DNA of 64,000 bases from Paratinospora sagittata (Eukaryota > Streptophyta > Magnoliopsida > Ranunculales > Menispermaceae), in NCBI GenBank assembly GCA_035771175.1, contig CM069610.1:26440501-26504500 (forward strand). The letters are read 5' to 3'. A program made the position numbers and the translations under genes. Below, in pieces: positions 49,101 through 62,739 of this stretch. Numbering within the stretch: position 1 is the stretch's first letter; each line of letters begins with the position of its first letter. A model generated the notes under the pieces. The model worked only from the letters and a program-made list of their open reading frames with translations, searched no databases and was not told where the DNA came from.

Positions 49101-49173
49101 ACGGGTACTCTACGGGTACTCTACGGGCACACTATGGGTCAAAATGACGTCATCTAAAGGCACAGGTGGTACA
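46166..49173 (-). mobile_element. Gypsy-like solo LTR in the satellite (3008 bp)
   Basis: Plus-strand ends are TGTCACAACCC (46166) and CAGGTGGTACA (49173), with the perfect duplication CTATT (46161-46165, 49174-49178). It differs from the pair at 18915 and 38656 but is close to the fragment at 16342-16832, which runs in the opposite orientation. The reverse complement starts TGTACCACC and has GATGACGTCATTTTGACCC, then a palindrome GGAGCGAGCTCC (48942-48953) and a TATA-like TATTTAA (48518-48524). A short ACGGGTACTCT repeat lies near 49100-49130. No internal region survives. Confidence 0.9.
48518..48524 (-). promoter_or_regulatory. TATA-like box of solo LTR
   Basis: The minus strand reads GTCTATTTAAGC, about 650 bp from the LTR start. 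It is a candidate core promoter on position alone. Confidence 0.35.
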
Positions 49174-51099
49174 CTATTAAAGGTCTAAAGTATTCATCAA
49201 CGGTGACTTGTCACCATTGATCGAAAAAGTAGTTAAAGCACATAAATTTGGAGATGTTCCCTTGTTCTTTCCAACGCATTTTGAATTAGTCAAATCGGAG
49301 TTAAAATGAAAAAGTTATGGTGATTAGAACTATACTTACCTTTTGTTTACAAATTATGTATCATTTAAGCAATCGATAAGTAAACTTCAACTGACCCTAA
49401 CTCTTTCTTTTTAACTCCGATTTTAGTTATTAAAAATGTGTTGGAAAGAGGATGAAAAAGATCTACAAAACCAGGTGCTTTAAGTTACTTTTCGGTAATC
49501 GGGGATTGTCCCGGTTCAATTAAATATTCATAATATTAATCAACTGTTACGGGTTACCGGTGATCGGAAAGTTAGTTAAAGCACCAGAATGTTTAGATCT
49601 TCTCTTCTTCTTTCCACAACAATTTCAATTACTCAAATCGGAGCTAAAACGAAAACGTTATTGTCATTTGTAGTTTGCTTACCTAACGGTGTATCATTTC
49701 AACAATCGATAAGTAAACTTCGAATGACGCTTTAAGTTACTTTTCGATAACCGGTAACCGGTCCCGTTGCTATTAATCATCCAAAGTTTTAATCAACAGC
49801 GACTTGTCACCATTTAACGGAAAATTACTTAAAGGCCATGAAATTGTAGATCTTCTCTTCCTCTTTCCATCGCATTTTGAATTAGTTAAATCGGAGTTAA
49901 AATGAAAAACTTATGGTCATTAGAACTTTCCTTACCTTTTGTTTACCAAATTGTGTATCATTTCAGCAATCGATAAGTAAACTTCAAATGACGATAACTT
50001 TTTCGTTTTAATTCCGATTCTAGTTATTAAAAATGTGTTGGAAAGAGGATGAAAAGGATATACAAAACCAAGTGTTTTAAGTTACTTTTCGGTAACCGTG
50101 GATTCTTCTGGTTCTATTAAATATTCATAATATTAATCAAGCGTGACAAGTTACCGGCGATCGGAAAGTTTGTTAAGGCACGGGAATGTTTAGATCATCT
50201 CTTCTTCTTTTCACAACGATTTCAATTACTCAAATCGGAGTTAAAACGACAAAATTTATGGTTATTTGTGGTTTGCTTACCGATTGTTTACCGAACAGTG
50301 TATCATTTAATCAATCGATAAGTAAACTTCGAATGACCATAACTTTTTCGTTTCAACTCTAATTTTTGTGATTTAAAATGCATTGAAAAGAGGAATAAAA
50401 GAGTTAAAAACCTAGGTGTTTTAAGTTACTTTTCGGTAATCGGTGACTGGTCCCTTTTCCATTAAATGTCCAAAGTATTAATACACACGTACCTCTCACG
50501 ATTGATCAGAAAGGTAGTTAAAGCCCATGAATTTGTAGATCTTATTTTCCTCTTTCCAATGCATTTTGAATTAGTCAAATCGGAGTTAAAACCAAAAAGT
50601 TATGGTCATTAGAACTTTACTTACCTTTTGTTTACCAAATTGTGTATCATTTCAGCATTCGATAAGTAAACTTCAAATGACCATATCTTTTTCGTTTTAA
50701 CACCGATTTTAGTTATTAAAAATGTGTTGGAAAGAGGATCAAAAAGATCTACAAACCAGGTGCTTTAAGTTACTTTTTGGTAACCGGGGATGGTCTCGAT
50801 TCTATTAAATATTCATAGTATTAATCAACCTTGACTGGATACCGGTTATCAAAAAGTTAGTTAAAGCTCATGAATGTTTAAATCTTTTCTTCATTTTTCC
50901 AAAACAATTTCAATTACTCAAATGGGAGCTTAAACGAAAAAGTTATGGTCATTTGAAGTTTGTTTACCGAATTTTTACCGAATGGAGTATGTTTTTAGCA
51001 ATCAATAAGTAAACTTCGAATGACCATAACTTTTGTTTCAACTCTAATTTTTGTGATTTAAAATGCATTGAAAAGAGGAATAAAAGACCTAAAAAGCCA

Positions 51100-53859
51100 G
51101 TGCTTTAAGTTACTTTCAGGTAACAGGTGACCGGCCTCGTCGCTATTAAAGATCTAAAGTATTCATCAACAGTGACCAGTCACCATTGATCGAAAAAGTA
51201 GTTAAAGCACATAAATTTTCAGATCTTCCCTTGTTCTTTTCATAGCATTTTGAATTAGTCAAATCAGAGTTAAAACAAAAAAGTTAAGGTCATTAGAACT
51301 ATACTTACCTTTTGTTTACAAATTGTGCATCATTTAAGCAATCGATAAGTAAACTTCAAATGACCATAACTTTTTTCGTTTTAACTCCGATTTTAGTTAT
51401 TAAAAATGTGTTGGAAAGAGGATGAAAAAGATCTACAAAATCAGGTGCTTTAAGTTACTTTTCGGTAACAGGGGATGGTCTCGGCTCTATTAAATATTCA
51501 TAATATTAATCAACTGTGACAGGTTACCGCTGATCAGAAAGTTAGTTAAAGCACCGAAATGTTTAGATCTTCTCTTCTTCTTTCCACGACAATTTCAATT
51601 ACTTAAATCGGAGCTAAAACGAAAACGTTATTGTCATTTGTAGTTTGCTTACCGATTGTTTACCTAGCGGTGTATCATTTCAGCAATCGATAAGTAAACT
51701 TCGAATGACAATAACTTTTTTTGTTTCAACTCTAATTTTTTGTAATTTAAAATGCATTGAAAAAAAAGGAATAAAAGAATTAAAAAACCAGGCGCTTTAA
51801 GTTACTTTTCGATAACCGATAACCGGTCCCGTTGCTATTAATCGTCCAAATTATTAATCAACAACGACTTGTCACAATTGAACGGAAAAGTAGTTAAAGT
51901 CCATGAATTTTTAGATCTTCTTTTCCTCTATTCATAGCATTTGGAATTAGTCAAATCGGAGTTAAAATGAAAAAGTTATAGTCATTTGAAGTTTACTTAC
52001 CTTTTGTTTACCAAATTGTGTATCATTTCAGCAATCGATAAGTAAACTTCAAATGACAATAACTTTTTCATTTTTAACTCGGATTCTAGTTTTTAAAAAT
52101 ATTTTAGAAAGAGGATGAAAAGGATCTACAAAACCAAGTGCTTTAAGTTACTTTTCGGTAATCGGGGATGGTCCTGGTTCTATTAAATATTCATAATATT
52201 AATCAACTGTGACAAGTTACCGGTCATCGGAAAGTTTGTTAAGGCACGGGAATGTTTAGATCATCTCTTCTTCTTTTCACAACGATTTCAATTACTCAAA
52301 TCGAAGCTAAAACGAGAAAAGTTATTGTCATTTGTGGTTTGCTTACCGATTTTTTACCGAACAATTTATTATTTAATCAATCAAGAAGTAAACTTCGAAT
52401 GACTATAACTTTTTTGTTTCAACTCTAATTTTTGTGATTTAAAATGCATTGAAAAGAGGAATAAAAGAACTAAAAAGCCAGGTGCTTTAAGTTACTTTCA
52501 GGTAACAGGTGACTGGCCTCGTCGCTATTAAAGATCTAAAGTATTCATCAACAGTGACCTATCACCATTGATCGAAAAAGTAGTTAAAGCACATATATTT
52601 GCAGATCTTCCCTTGTTCTTTCCAGAGCAATTTGAATTAGTCAAATCGGAGTTAAAACGAAAAAGTTAAGGTCATTAGAACTATACTTACCTTTTGTTTA
52701 CAAATTGTGCATCATTTAAGCAATCGATAAGTAAACTTAAAATGACCCTAACTTTTTTTTGTTTTAACTCCGATTTTAGTTATTAAAAATGTGTTGAAAA
52801 GAGGATGAAAAAGATCTACAAAATCAGGTGCTTTAAGTTACTTTTCGGTAATAGGGGATGGTCTCGGTTCTATTAAATATTCATAATATTAATCAACTGT
52901 GACAGGTTACCGCTGATCAGAAAGTTAGTTAAAGCACCAGAATGTTTAGATCTTCTCTTCTTCTTTCCACAACAATTTCAATTACTCAAATCGGAGCTAA
53001 AACGAAAACGTTATTGTCATTTGTAGTTTGCTTACCGATTGTTTACCTAGCGGTGTATCATTTCAGCAATCGATAAGTAAACTTCGAATGACCATAACTT
53101 TTTTTGTTTCAACTCTAATTTTTGTGATTTAAAATGCATTGAAAAAAGGAATAAAGAATTAAAAAACCAGGCGCTTTAAGTTACTTTTCGGTAACCGATA
53201 ACCGGTCCCGGTGCTATTAATCGTCCAAATTGTTAATCAACAACGACTTCTCACATTTGAACGGAAAAGTAGTTAAAGTCCATGAATTTTTAGATCTTCT
53301 CTTCCTCTATTCATCGCATTTTGAATTAGTCAAATCGGAGTTAAAATGAAAAAGTTATGGTCATTTGAAGTTTACTTACCTTTTGTTTACCAAATTGTGT
53401 ATCATTTTAGCAATCGATAAGTAAACTTCAAATGACAATAACTTTTTCGTTTTTAACTCTGATTCTAGTTTTTAAAATTATTTTGGAAAGAGGATGAAAA
53501 GGATCTACAAAACCAAGTGCTTTAAGTTACTTTTCGGTAATTGGGGATGGTCCCGGTTCTATTAAATATTCATAATATTAATCAACTGTGACAAGTTACC
53601 GGTGATCAAAAAGTTTGTTAAGGCACGGGAATGTTTAGATCATCTCTTATTCTTTTCACAACAATTTCAATTACTCAAATCGAAGCTAAAACGAGCAAAG
53701 TTATTGTCGGTTGTGATTTGCTTATCGATTGTTTACCGAACTGTTTATCATTTAATCAATCGATAAGTAAACTTCGAATAACCATAACTTTTTCGTTTTA
53801 GCTCTAATTTTTGTTATTTAAAATGCATTGAGAAGAGGAATAAAAGACTTAAAAACTCA
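51100..53859 (+). repeat. Tandem duplication of a 1.38-kb tetramer
   Basis: Monomers A2-B-A1-B at 51100, 51444, 51791 and 52137 are repeated at 52481, 52827, 53170 and 53516. Shared rare variants are GGTAACAGGTGAC, CCTCGTCGCTATTAAAGATC, AAATCAGGTGC, CAGGCGCTTTAAG and TACCTAGCGGTG at matching places. Confidence 0.85.
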
Positions 53860-56800
53860 GGTGTTTTAAGTTACTTTTCAGTAATCGGTGACTGGTCCCT
53901 TTGTCATTAAACGTCCAAAGTATTAATACACAGGTACCTGTCACCATTGATCGAAAATGTAGTTAAAGCCCATAAATTTGTAGATCTTCTCATGTTCTTT
54001 CCAGTGCATTTTGAATCAGTCAAATCGGAGTTAAAACAAAAAAGTTATGTTCATTAGAACTTTACTTGCCTTTTCTTTACCAAATTGTGTATCATTTAAG
54101 CAATCGATAAGTAAACTTCAAATGACCATATATTTTTCGTTTTAACTCTGACTTTAGTTATTCAGAATGTGTTGGAAAGAGGATGAAAAAGATCTACAAA
54201 ACCAGGTGCTTTAAGTTACTTTTCGGTAACCAAGGATGGTCTCGATTCTATTAAATATTCATATTATTAATCAACCGTGACAGGTTACCGATGATCAGAA
54301 AGTTAGTTAAAGCTCATGAATGTTTAGATCTTTTCTTCCTTTTTTAACAACAATTTCAATTACTCAAATCGGAGCTAAAACGAAAAAGTTATGGTCATTT
54401 GTAGTTTGCTTACCGAACGGTGTATCATTTCAGCAATCGATAAGTAAACTTCGAATGACTATAACTTTTTTGTTTCAACTCTAATTTTTGTGATTTAAAA
54501 TGCATTGAAAAGAAGAATAAAAGACTTAAAATCCCAGGTGCTTTAAGTTACTTTTCGGTAACCGGTGACTGGTCCCGTTACTATTAATCGTCCGAAGTAT
54601 TGATCAACAGCGACCTGTCACCATTGATTGGAAAAATAGTTAAAGCCCATAATTTGTAGATCTTCCCATGTTCTTTCCAGCGCAATTTGAATTAGGCAAA
54701 TCGGAGTTAAAACAAAAACGTTATGGTCATTAGAACTTTACTTACCTTTTGTTTACAAATTGTGTATCATTTAAGCAATCGATAAGTAAACTTCAAATGA
54801 CCCTAACTTTTTCGTTTTAACTATGATTTTAGTTATTAAAAATGTGTTGGAAAGAGGATGAATAGATCTACAAAACCAGGTACTTTAAGTTACTTTTTGG
54901 TAATCGGGGATTGTCCCGATTCAATTAAATATTCATATTAATAATCAACCCTGACATGTTACCGGTGATCAAAAAGTTAGTTAAAGCTCATGAATGTTTA
55001 GATCTTCTCTTCCTTTCTCCACAACAATTTCAATTACTCAAATCGGAGCTAAGACGAAAAAGTTATGGTCATTCGTAGTTTGCTTACCGATTGATCACCG
55101 AACGGTGTATCATTTCAGCAATCGATAAGTAAACTTCGAATGACCATAAAGTTTTCATTTCAAATCCAATTTTTGTGATTTAAAATGCATTGAAAAGACG
55201 AATACAAAAATTAAAAGACCCGATGCTTTAAGTTACTTTTCAGTAATCAGTGACTGGTCCCGTTGCTATTAATCGTCCAAAGTATTAATCAACAACGGCC
55301 TGTCACCATTGATCGGAAAATTAGTTAAAGCCCATAAATTTGTAGATCTTCCCATGTCCTTTCTAGCACATTTTGAATTACTCTAATCGAAGTTAAAACG
55401 AAAAAGTTATGGTCATTAGAACTTTACTTACCTTTTGCTTACCAAATTGTGTATCATTTAAGCAATCGATAAGTAAACTTCAAATGACCATAACTTTTTT
55501 CGTTTTTATTCCAATTTTAGTTATTAAAACTGTGTTGGAAAGCGAATTTTAGTTATTCCAATTTTACTTTTTGGTAACCAGGGATGGTCTCGATTCTATT
55601 AAATATTCATAGTATTCATCAACCGTGACGGGTTACCGGTGATCGGAAAGTTAGTTAAAGCACTGGAATGTTTAGATCTTCACTTCTTCTTTTCACAACA
55701 ATTTCAATTACTCAAGTCGGAGCTTAAACGAAAACGTTATTGTCATTTGTAGTTTTCTTATCGATTGTTTGCCTAACGATGTATCATTTCAGCAATCGAT
55801 AAGTAAACTTCGAATGACCATAACTTTTTCGTTTCAACTCTAATTTTTGTGATTTAAAATGCATTGAACAGAGGAATAAAAGAATTAAAAAACCAGGTGC
55901 TCTAAGTTACTTTTCGATAACCGGTGACCGGTCCCGTTGCTATTAATCATGCAAAGTATTAATCAACAGCAACCGATCACCATTATACGGAAAAGTAGTT
56001 AAAGCCCATGAATTTGTAGATGCTCTCTTCCTCTTTCCATCGCCTTTTGAATTACTCAAATCGGAGCTAAAAGAAAAAAGTTTTGGTAATTTGTAGTTTG
56101 CTTACCGATTGTTTATTGAACGGTGTATCATTTCAGCAATCGATAAGTAAACTTCGAATGACCTTAATTTTTTCGTTTCAACTCTAATTTTTTGTGATTT
56201 AAAATGCATTGAAAAGAGTAATAAAAGACTTAAAAACCCAGGTGTTTTAAATTACTTTTCGGTAACTGGTGACCAGTCTCGTTGCTATTAAACGTCCAAA
56301 GTATTAATCAAATGGGACCTGTCACCATTGATCGGAAAGGTAGTTAAAGCCCATGAATTTGTAGATCTTCTTTTCCTCTTTCCATCGCATTTTGAATTAC
56401 TCAAATCAGAGTTAAAACCAAAAAGTTTTGGTCATTAGGACTTTACTTACCTTTTGTTTACCAAATTGTGGATCCTTGCAACAATCTATCGTAAACTTTA
56501 AATGACCTTAACTTTTTTGTTTTAACTCCGATTTTAGTTATTAAAAATATGTAGGATAGAGGATGAAAATGATCAACAAAACCAGGTGTTTTAAGTTACT
56601 TTTCGGTAACCGGGGATGGTCCCGGTTTTATTAAATATTCATGGTATTAATAAACCGTGACAGTTACCGATGATCAGAAAGTAAGTTGAAGCACCGGAAT
56701 GTTTAGATCTTCTTTATCTTTTCCCACAACAATTTCAATTACTCAAATCGGAGCTAAAACGAAAACGTTATTGTCATTTGTAGTTTGCTTACCGATTGTT

Positions 56801-56926
56801 TACCTAACGGTGTATGATTTCAGCAATCGGTAAGTAAACTTCGAATGACCTTAATTTTTTCGTTTCAACTCTAATTTTTGTGATTTAAAATGCATTGAAA
56901 AGAGGAATAAAAGACTTAACAACCCA

Positions 56927-59900
56927 AGTACTTTAAGTTACTTTTCGGTAACTGGTGACTAGTAACTTTGGTATTTAACGTCCAAAGTATTAATCAAATG
57001 GGAACTGTCACCATTGATCGGAAAGGTAGTTAAGGCAAATGAATTTGTAGATCTTCTCTTCCTCTTTCCATCGTATTTTGAATTTCTCAAATCGGAGTTA
57101 AAACGAAAAAGTTAAGGTCATTAGAACTTTACATACCTTTTGTTTACCAAATTGTGTATCATTTTAGCAATCGATAAGTAAACTTTAAATGACCATAACT
57201 TTTTCGTTTTAACTCTTATTTTAGTTATTAAAAATATGTTGGAAAGAGGATGAAAATGATCAACAAAACCAGGTGTTTTAAGTTACTTTTCGGCAACCGG
57301 GGATGGTCCTAGTTCTATTAAATTTTCATAGTATTAATAAACTGTGACAGGTTACCGGTGATCAGAAAGTAAGTTAAGGCACCGGAATGCTTAGATCTTC
57401 TTTATCTTTTCAAACAACAATTTCAATTACTCAAATCGGAGCTAAAACGAAAACGATATTGTCATTTGTAGTTTGCATACCGATTGTTTACCTAATGGTG
57501 AATGATTTCAGCAATCGGTATGTAAACTTCGAATGACCATAACTTTTTCGTTTCAACTTTAATTTTCGTCATTTAAAATGCATTGAAAAGAGGAATAAAA
57601 TACCTAAAAAGCCAGGTGCTTTAAGTTACTTGCAGGTAACCGGTGACTGAAGGTCTAAAGTATTCATAAACAGTGACCCATCACCATTGATCGAAAAAGT
57701 AGTTAAAGCACATAAACTTGCAGATCTTCCCTTGTTCTTTCCAGCACATTTTGAATTAGTCAAATCGGAGTTAAAACGAAAAAATTATGGTCATTAGAAC
57801 ATTACTTACCTTTTGTTTACCAAATTGTGTATCATATCAGCAATCGATAAGTAAACTTCAAATGACCACAACTTTTTCGTTTTAACTTCGATTTTAGTTA
57901 TTAAAAGTATGTTGGAAAGAGGATGAAAATGATCAACAAAACCAGGTGTTTTAAGTTACTTTTCGGTCACCGGGATGGTCCCGGTTCTATTAAATATTCA
58001 TGGTATTAATAAACCATGACAGGTTACCGGTGATCGGAAAGTAAGTTAAAGCACCGGAATGTTTAGATCTTCTTTATCTTTCCCCACAACAATTTCAATT
58101 ACTCAAATCAGAGCTAAAACGAAAACGTTATTGTCATTTGTAGTTTGCTTACCGATTGTTTACCTAACGGTGTATGATTTCAGCAATCGGTAAGTAAACT
58201 TCGAATGACAATAACATTTTCGTTTCAACTCTAATTTTCGTCATTTAAAATGCATTGAAAAGATGAACAAAAGACCTAAAAAGCTAGGTGCTTTAAGTTA
58301 CTTTTAGGAAACCGGTAACCGGTAACCGGCCTCGTCGCTATTAAACATCTAAAGTATTCATCAACAGTGACCTGTCACCATTGATCGAAAAAGTAGTTAA
58401 AGCGCATAAATTTGCAGATCTTCCCTTGTTCTTTCCTGAGCATTTTGAATTAGCCAACTCGGAGTTAAAACGAAAAAGTTATGGTCATTAGAACTTTACT
58501 TACCTTTTGATTACCAAATTGTGTATCATTTCAGCAATCAATAAGTAAACTTCAAATGACCATAGCTTTTTCGTTTTAACACTGATTTTAGCTATTAAAA
58601 ATGTGTTGGAAAGTGGATGAAAAAAATCTACAAAACCAGGTGTTTTAAGTTACTTTTCGGCAACAAGGGATGGATTTTAGTTCTATTAAATATTCAAATT
58701 ATTAATCAACCGTGACAGGTTACCGGTGATCAGAAAGTTAGTTAAAGCTCATGAATGTTTAGCTCTTCTCTTCCTTTTTCCACAACAATTTCAATTACTC
58801 AAATCAGAGCTAAAACGAAAAAGTTATGGTCATTTGTAGTTTGCTTACCGATTGTTTATTGAACGGTGTATCATTTCAGCAATCGAATAGTAAACTTCGA
58901 ATGACCTTAATTTTTTCGTTTCAACTCTAATTTTTGTGATTTAAAATGCATTGAAAAGAGGAATAAAAGACTTAAAAACTCAGGTACTTTAAGTTACTTT
59001 TTGGTAACTGGTGACCGGTAACTTTGCTAGTTAAAGCCCATGAATTTGTAGATCTTCTTTTCCTCTTTCCATCGCATTTTGAATTAATCAAATCGGAGTT
59101 AAAACCAAAAAGTTATGGTCATTAGAACTTTACTTACCTTTTGTTTACCAAATTATGTATCATTTCACCAATCGATAAGTAAACTTTAAATGACCATAAC
59201 TTTTTCGTTTTAACTCCGATTTTAGTAATTAAAAATATATTGGAAAGAGGATGAAAATGATCAACAAAACCAAGTGTTTTAAGTTGTAACCGGGGATGGT
59301 CCCAGTTCTATTAAATATTCATAGTATTAATAAATCGTGACACGTTACCGGTGATCAGAAAGTAAGTTAAAGCACCGGAATGTTTAGATCTTCTTTATCT
59401 TTTTCCACAACAATTTCAATTACTCAAATAAGAGCTAAAACGAAAACGTTATTGTCATTTGTAGTTTGCTTACCGATTGTTTACCTAATGGTGAATGATT
59501 TCAGCAATCGGTAAGTAAACTTCGACTGACCATAACTTTTTCGTTTCAACTCTAATTTTAGTCATTTAAAATGCATTGAAAAGAGAAATAAAAGACCTAA
59601 AAAGCCAAGTGCTTTAAGTTACTTTCAGGTAACCGGTGACCGACCTCGTCGCTATTAAAGGTCTAAAGTATTCATCAACAGTGACCTATCACCATTGATC
59701 GAAAAAGTAGTTAAAGCACACAAATTTGCAGATCTTCCCTTGTTCTTTCCAGCGCATTTTGAATTAGTCAAATCGGAGTTAAAACGAAAAAATTATGGTG
59801 ATTAGATCGTTACTTACCTTTTGTTTACCAAATTGTGTATCATTTCAGCAATTGATAAGTAAACTTCAAATGACCATAACTTTTTCGTTTTAACTTCGAT

Positions 59901-62711
59901 TTTAGTTATTAAAAATATGTTGGAAAGAGGATGAAAATGATCAACAAAACCAGGTGTTTTAAGTTACTTTTCGGTAACCGGGGATGGTCCCGGTTCTATT
60001 AAATATTCATGGTATTAATAAACCGTGACAGGTTACCGGTGATCTGAAAGTAAGTTAAAGCTCCGGAATGTTTAGATCTTCTTTATCTTTTCCCACAACA
60101 ATTTCAATTACTCAAATCAGAGCTAAAACGAAAACGTTATTGTCATTTGTAGTTTGCTTACTGATTGTTTCCCTAACGGTGTATGATTTCAGCAATTGGT
60201 AAGTAAACTTCGAATGACCATAACTTTTTCGTTTCAACTCAAATTTTTGTCATTTAAAATGCATTGAAAAGATGAATAAAAGACCTAAAAAGCCAGGTGC
60301 TTTAAGTTACTTTTAGGTAACCGATAACCGGTGACCGGCCTCGTCGCTATTAAAAATCTAAAGTATTCATCAACAGTGACCTGTCACCTTTGATCAAAAA
60401 AGTAGTTAAACAACATAAATTTGCAGATCTTCCCTTGTCTTTCCAGAGCATTTTGAATTAGTCAAATCAGAGTTAAAACGAAAAAGTTAAGGTCGTTAGA
60501 ACTTTACTTACCTTTTGATTACCAAATTGTGTATCATTTCAGCAATCAATAAGTAAACTTCAAATGACCATAGCTTTTTCGTTCTAACACCGATTTTAGT
60601 TATTAAAAATGTGTTGCAAAGGGGATGAAAAAAATCTACAAAACCAGGTGCTTTAAGTTACTTTTCGACAACCAGGGATGGCCTCAGTTCTATTAAATAT
60701 TCAAAGTATTAATCAACCACGGCAGGTTACAGGTGATCAGAAAGTTAGTTAAATCTCATGAATGTTTAGCTCTTCTCTTCCTTTTTCCACAACAATTTCA
60801 ATTACTCAAATCAGAGCTAAAACGAAAAAGTTATGGTCATTGGTAGTTTGCTTACCGATTGTTTATTGAACGGTGTATCATTTCAGCAATCGATAAGTAA
60901 ACTTCGAATGACCTTAATTTTTTCGTTTCAACTCTAATTTTTGTGATTAAAAATGCATTGAAAAGAGGAATAAAAGACTTAAAAACCCAGGTACTTTAAG
61001 CTACTTTTCGGTAACTGGTGACCGGTCCCTTTTCTATTTAACGTCCAAAGTATTAATCAAATGGGAACTGTCACCATTGATCGGAAAGGTAGTTAAAGCC
61101 CATGAATTTGTATATCTTCTTTTCCTCTTTCCGTCGCTTTTTGAATTACTCAAATCGGAGTTAAAACCAAAAAGTTATGGTCATTAGAACTTTACTTACC
61201 TTTTGTTTACCAAATTGTGTATCATTTCAGCAATCGATAAGTAGACTTCAAATGACCATAACTTTTTCGTTTTAACTCCGATTTTAGTTATTAAAAATAT
61301 GTTGGAAAGATGATAAAAATGATCAACAAAACCAGGTGTTTTAAGTTACTTTTCGGTAACCGGGGATGGTCCCAGTTCTATTAAATATTCATAGTATTAA
61401 TAAACCGTGACTGGCTACCGGTGATCAGAAAGTAAGTTAAAGCACCGGAATGTTTAGATCTTCTTTATCTTTTTCCACAACAATTTCAATTACTTAAATT
61501 GGAGTTAAAACGAAAACGTTATTGTCATTTGTAGTTTGCTTACCGATTGTTTACCTAATAGTGAATGATTTTAGCAATCGGTAAGTAAACTTTGAATGAC
61601 CATAACTTTTTCGTTTCAACTTTAATTTTCGTTTCAACTAAAATGCATTGAAAAGAGGAATAAAAGACGTAAAAAGCCAGGGGCTTTAAGTTACTTTTAG
61701 GTAACCGGTGACCGACCTCGTCGCTATTAAAGGTCTAAAGTATTCATGGACAGTGACCTATCACCATTGATCGAAAAAGTAGTTAAAGCACATAAATTTG
61801 CAGATCTTCCCTTGTTCTTTCCAGCGCATTTTGAATTAGTCAAATCGGAGTTAAAACGAAAAAATTATGGTCATTAGAACATTACTTACCTTTTGTTTAC
61901 CAAATTGTGTATCATTTCAGCAATCAATAAGTAAACTTCAAATGACCATAACTTTTTCGTTTTAACACCGATTCTAGTTATTAAAAATGTGTTGGAAAGA
62001 GGATGAAAAAGATCTAAAAATCAGGTGCTTTAAGCAACTTTTTGGTAACCAGGGATGGTCCCAGTTCTATTAAATATTCATAGTATTAATAAACCGTGAC
62101 TGGTTACCGGTGATCAGAAAGTAAGTTAAAGCACCGGAATGTTTAGATCTTCTTTATCTTTTTCCACAACAATTTCAATTACTTAAATCGGAGTTAAAAC
62201 GAAAACGTTATTGTCATTTGTAGTTTGCTTACCGATTGTTTACCTAATAGTGAATGATTTTAGCAATCGGTAAGTAAACTTCGAATGACCATAACTTTTT
62301 CGTTTCAACTTTAATTTTCGTTTCAACTAAAATGCATTGAAAAGATGAATAAAAGACGTAAAAAGCCAGGTGCTTTAAGTTACTTTTAGGTAACCGGTGA
62401 CCGACCTCGTCGCTATTAAAGGTCTAAAGTATTCATGAACAGTGACCTATCACCATTGATCGAAAAAGTAGTTAAAGCACATAAATTTGCAGATCTTCCC
62501 TTGTTCTTTCCAGCGCATTTTGAATTAGTCAAATCGGAGTTAAAACGAAAAATTATGGTCATTAGAACATTACTTACCTTTTGTTTACCAAATTGTGTAT
62601 CATTTCAGCAATCAATAAGTAAACTTCAAATGACCATAACTTTTTCGTTTTAACACCGATTCTAGTTATTAAAAATGTGTTGGAAAGAGGATGAAAAAGA
62701 TCTAAAAATCA
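56927..62711 (+). repeat. Second higher-order repeat family, hexamer of about 2.06 kb
   Basis: The order A3-B-A2-B-A2-B begins at 56927 and again at 58983 and 60990 (steps 2056 and 2007, the latter including a deletion of about 50 bp). Shared markers at one step are GACCATAGCTTTTTCG near 58559 and 60578, the double ACCGGTAACCGG / ACCGATAACCGG insertion at 58311 and 60319, and GACCTTAATTTTTTCG near 58911 and 60911. Confidence 0.7.
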
Positions 62712-62739
62712 GGTGCTTTAAGTTACTTTTTAGTAACCA
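61362..62739 (+). repeat. Very recent duplication of one 689-bp dimer
   Basis: The odd sequence TTTTCGTTTCAACTAAAATG, absent from other B monomers, occurs near 61627 and 62316, 689 bp apart. TAATAGTGAATGATTTTAGC and CACCGATTCTAGTTATT also recur at the same step, and the intervening sequence is nearly identical. Confidence 0.85.
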
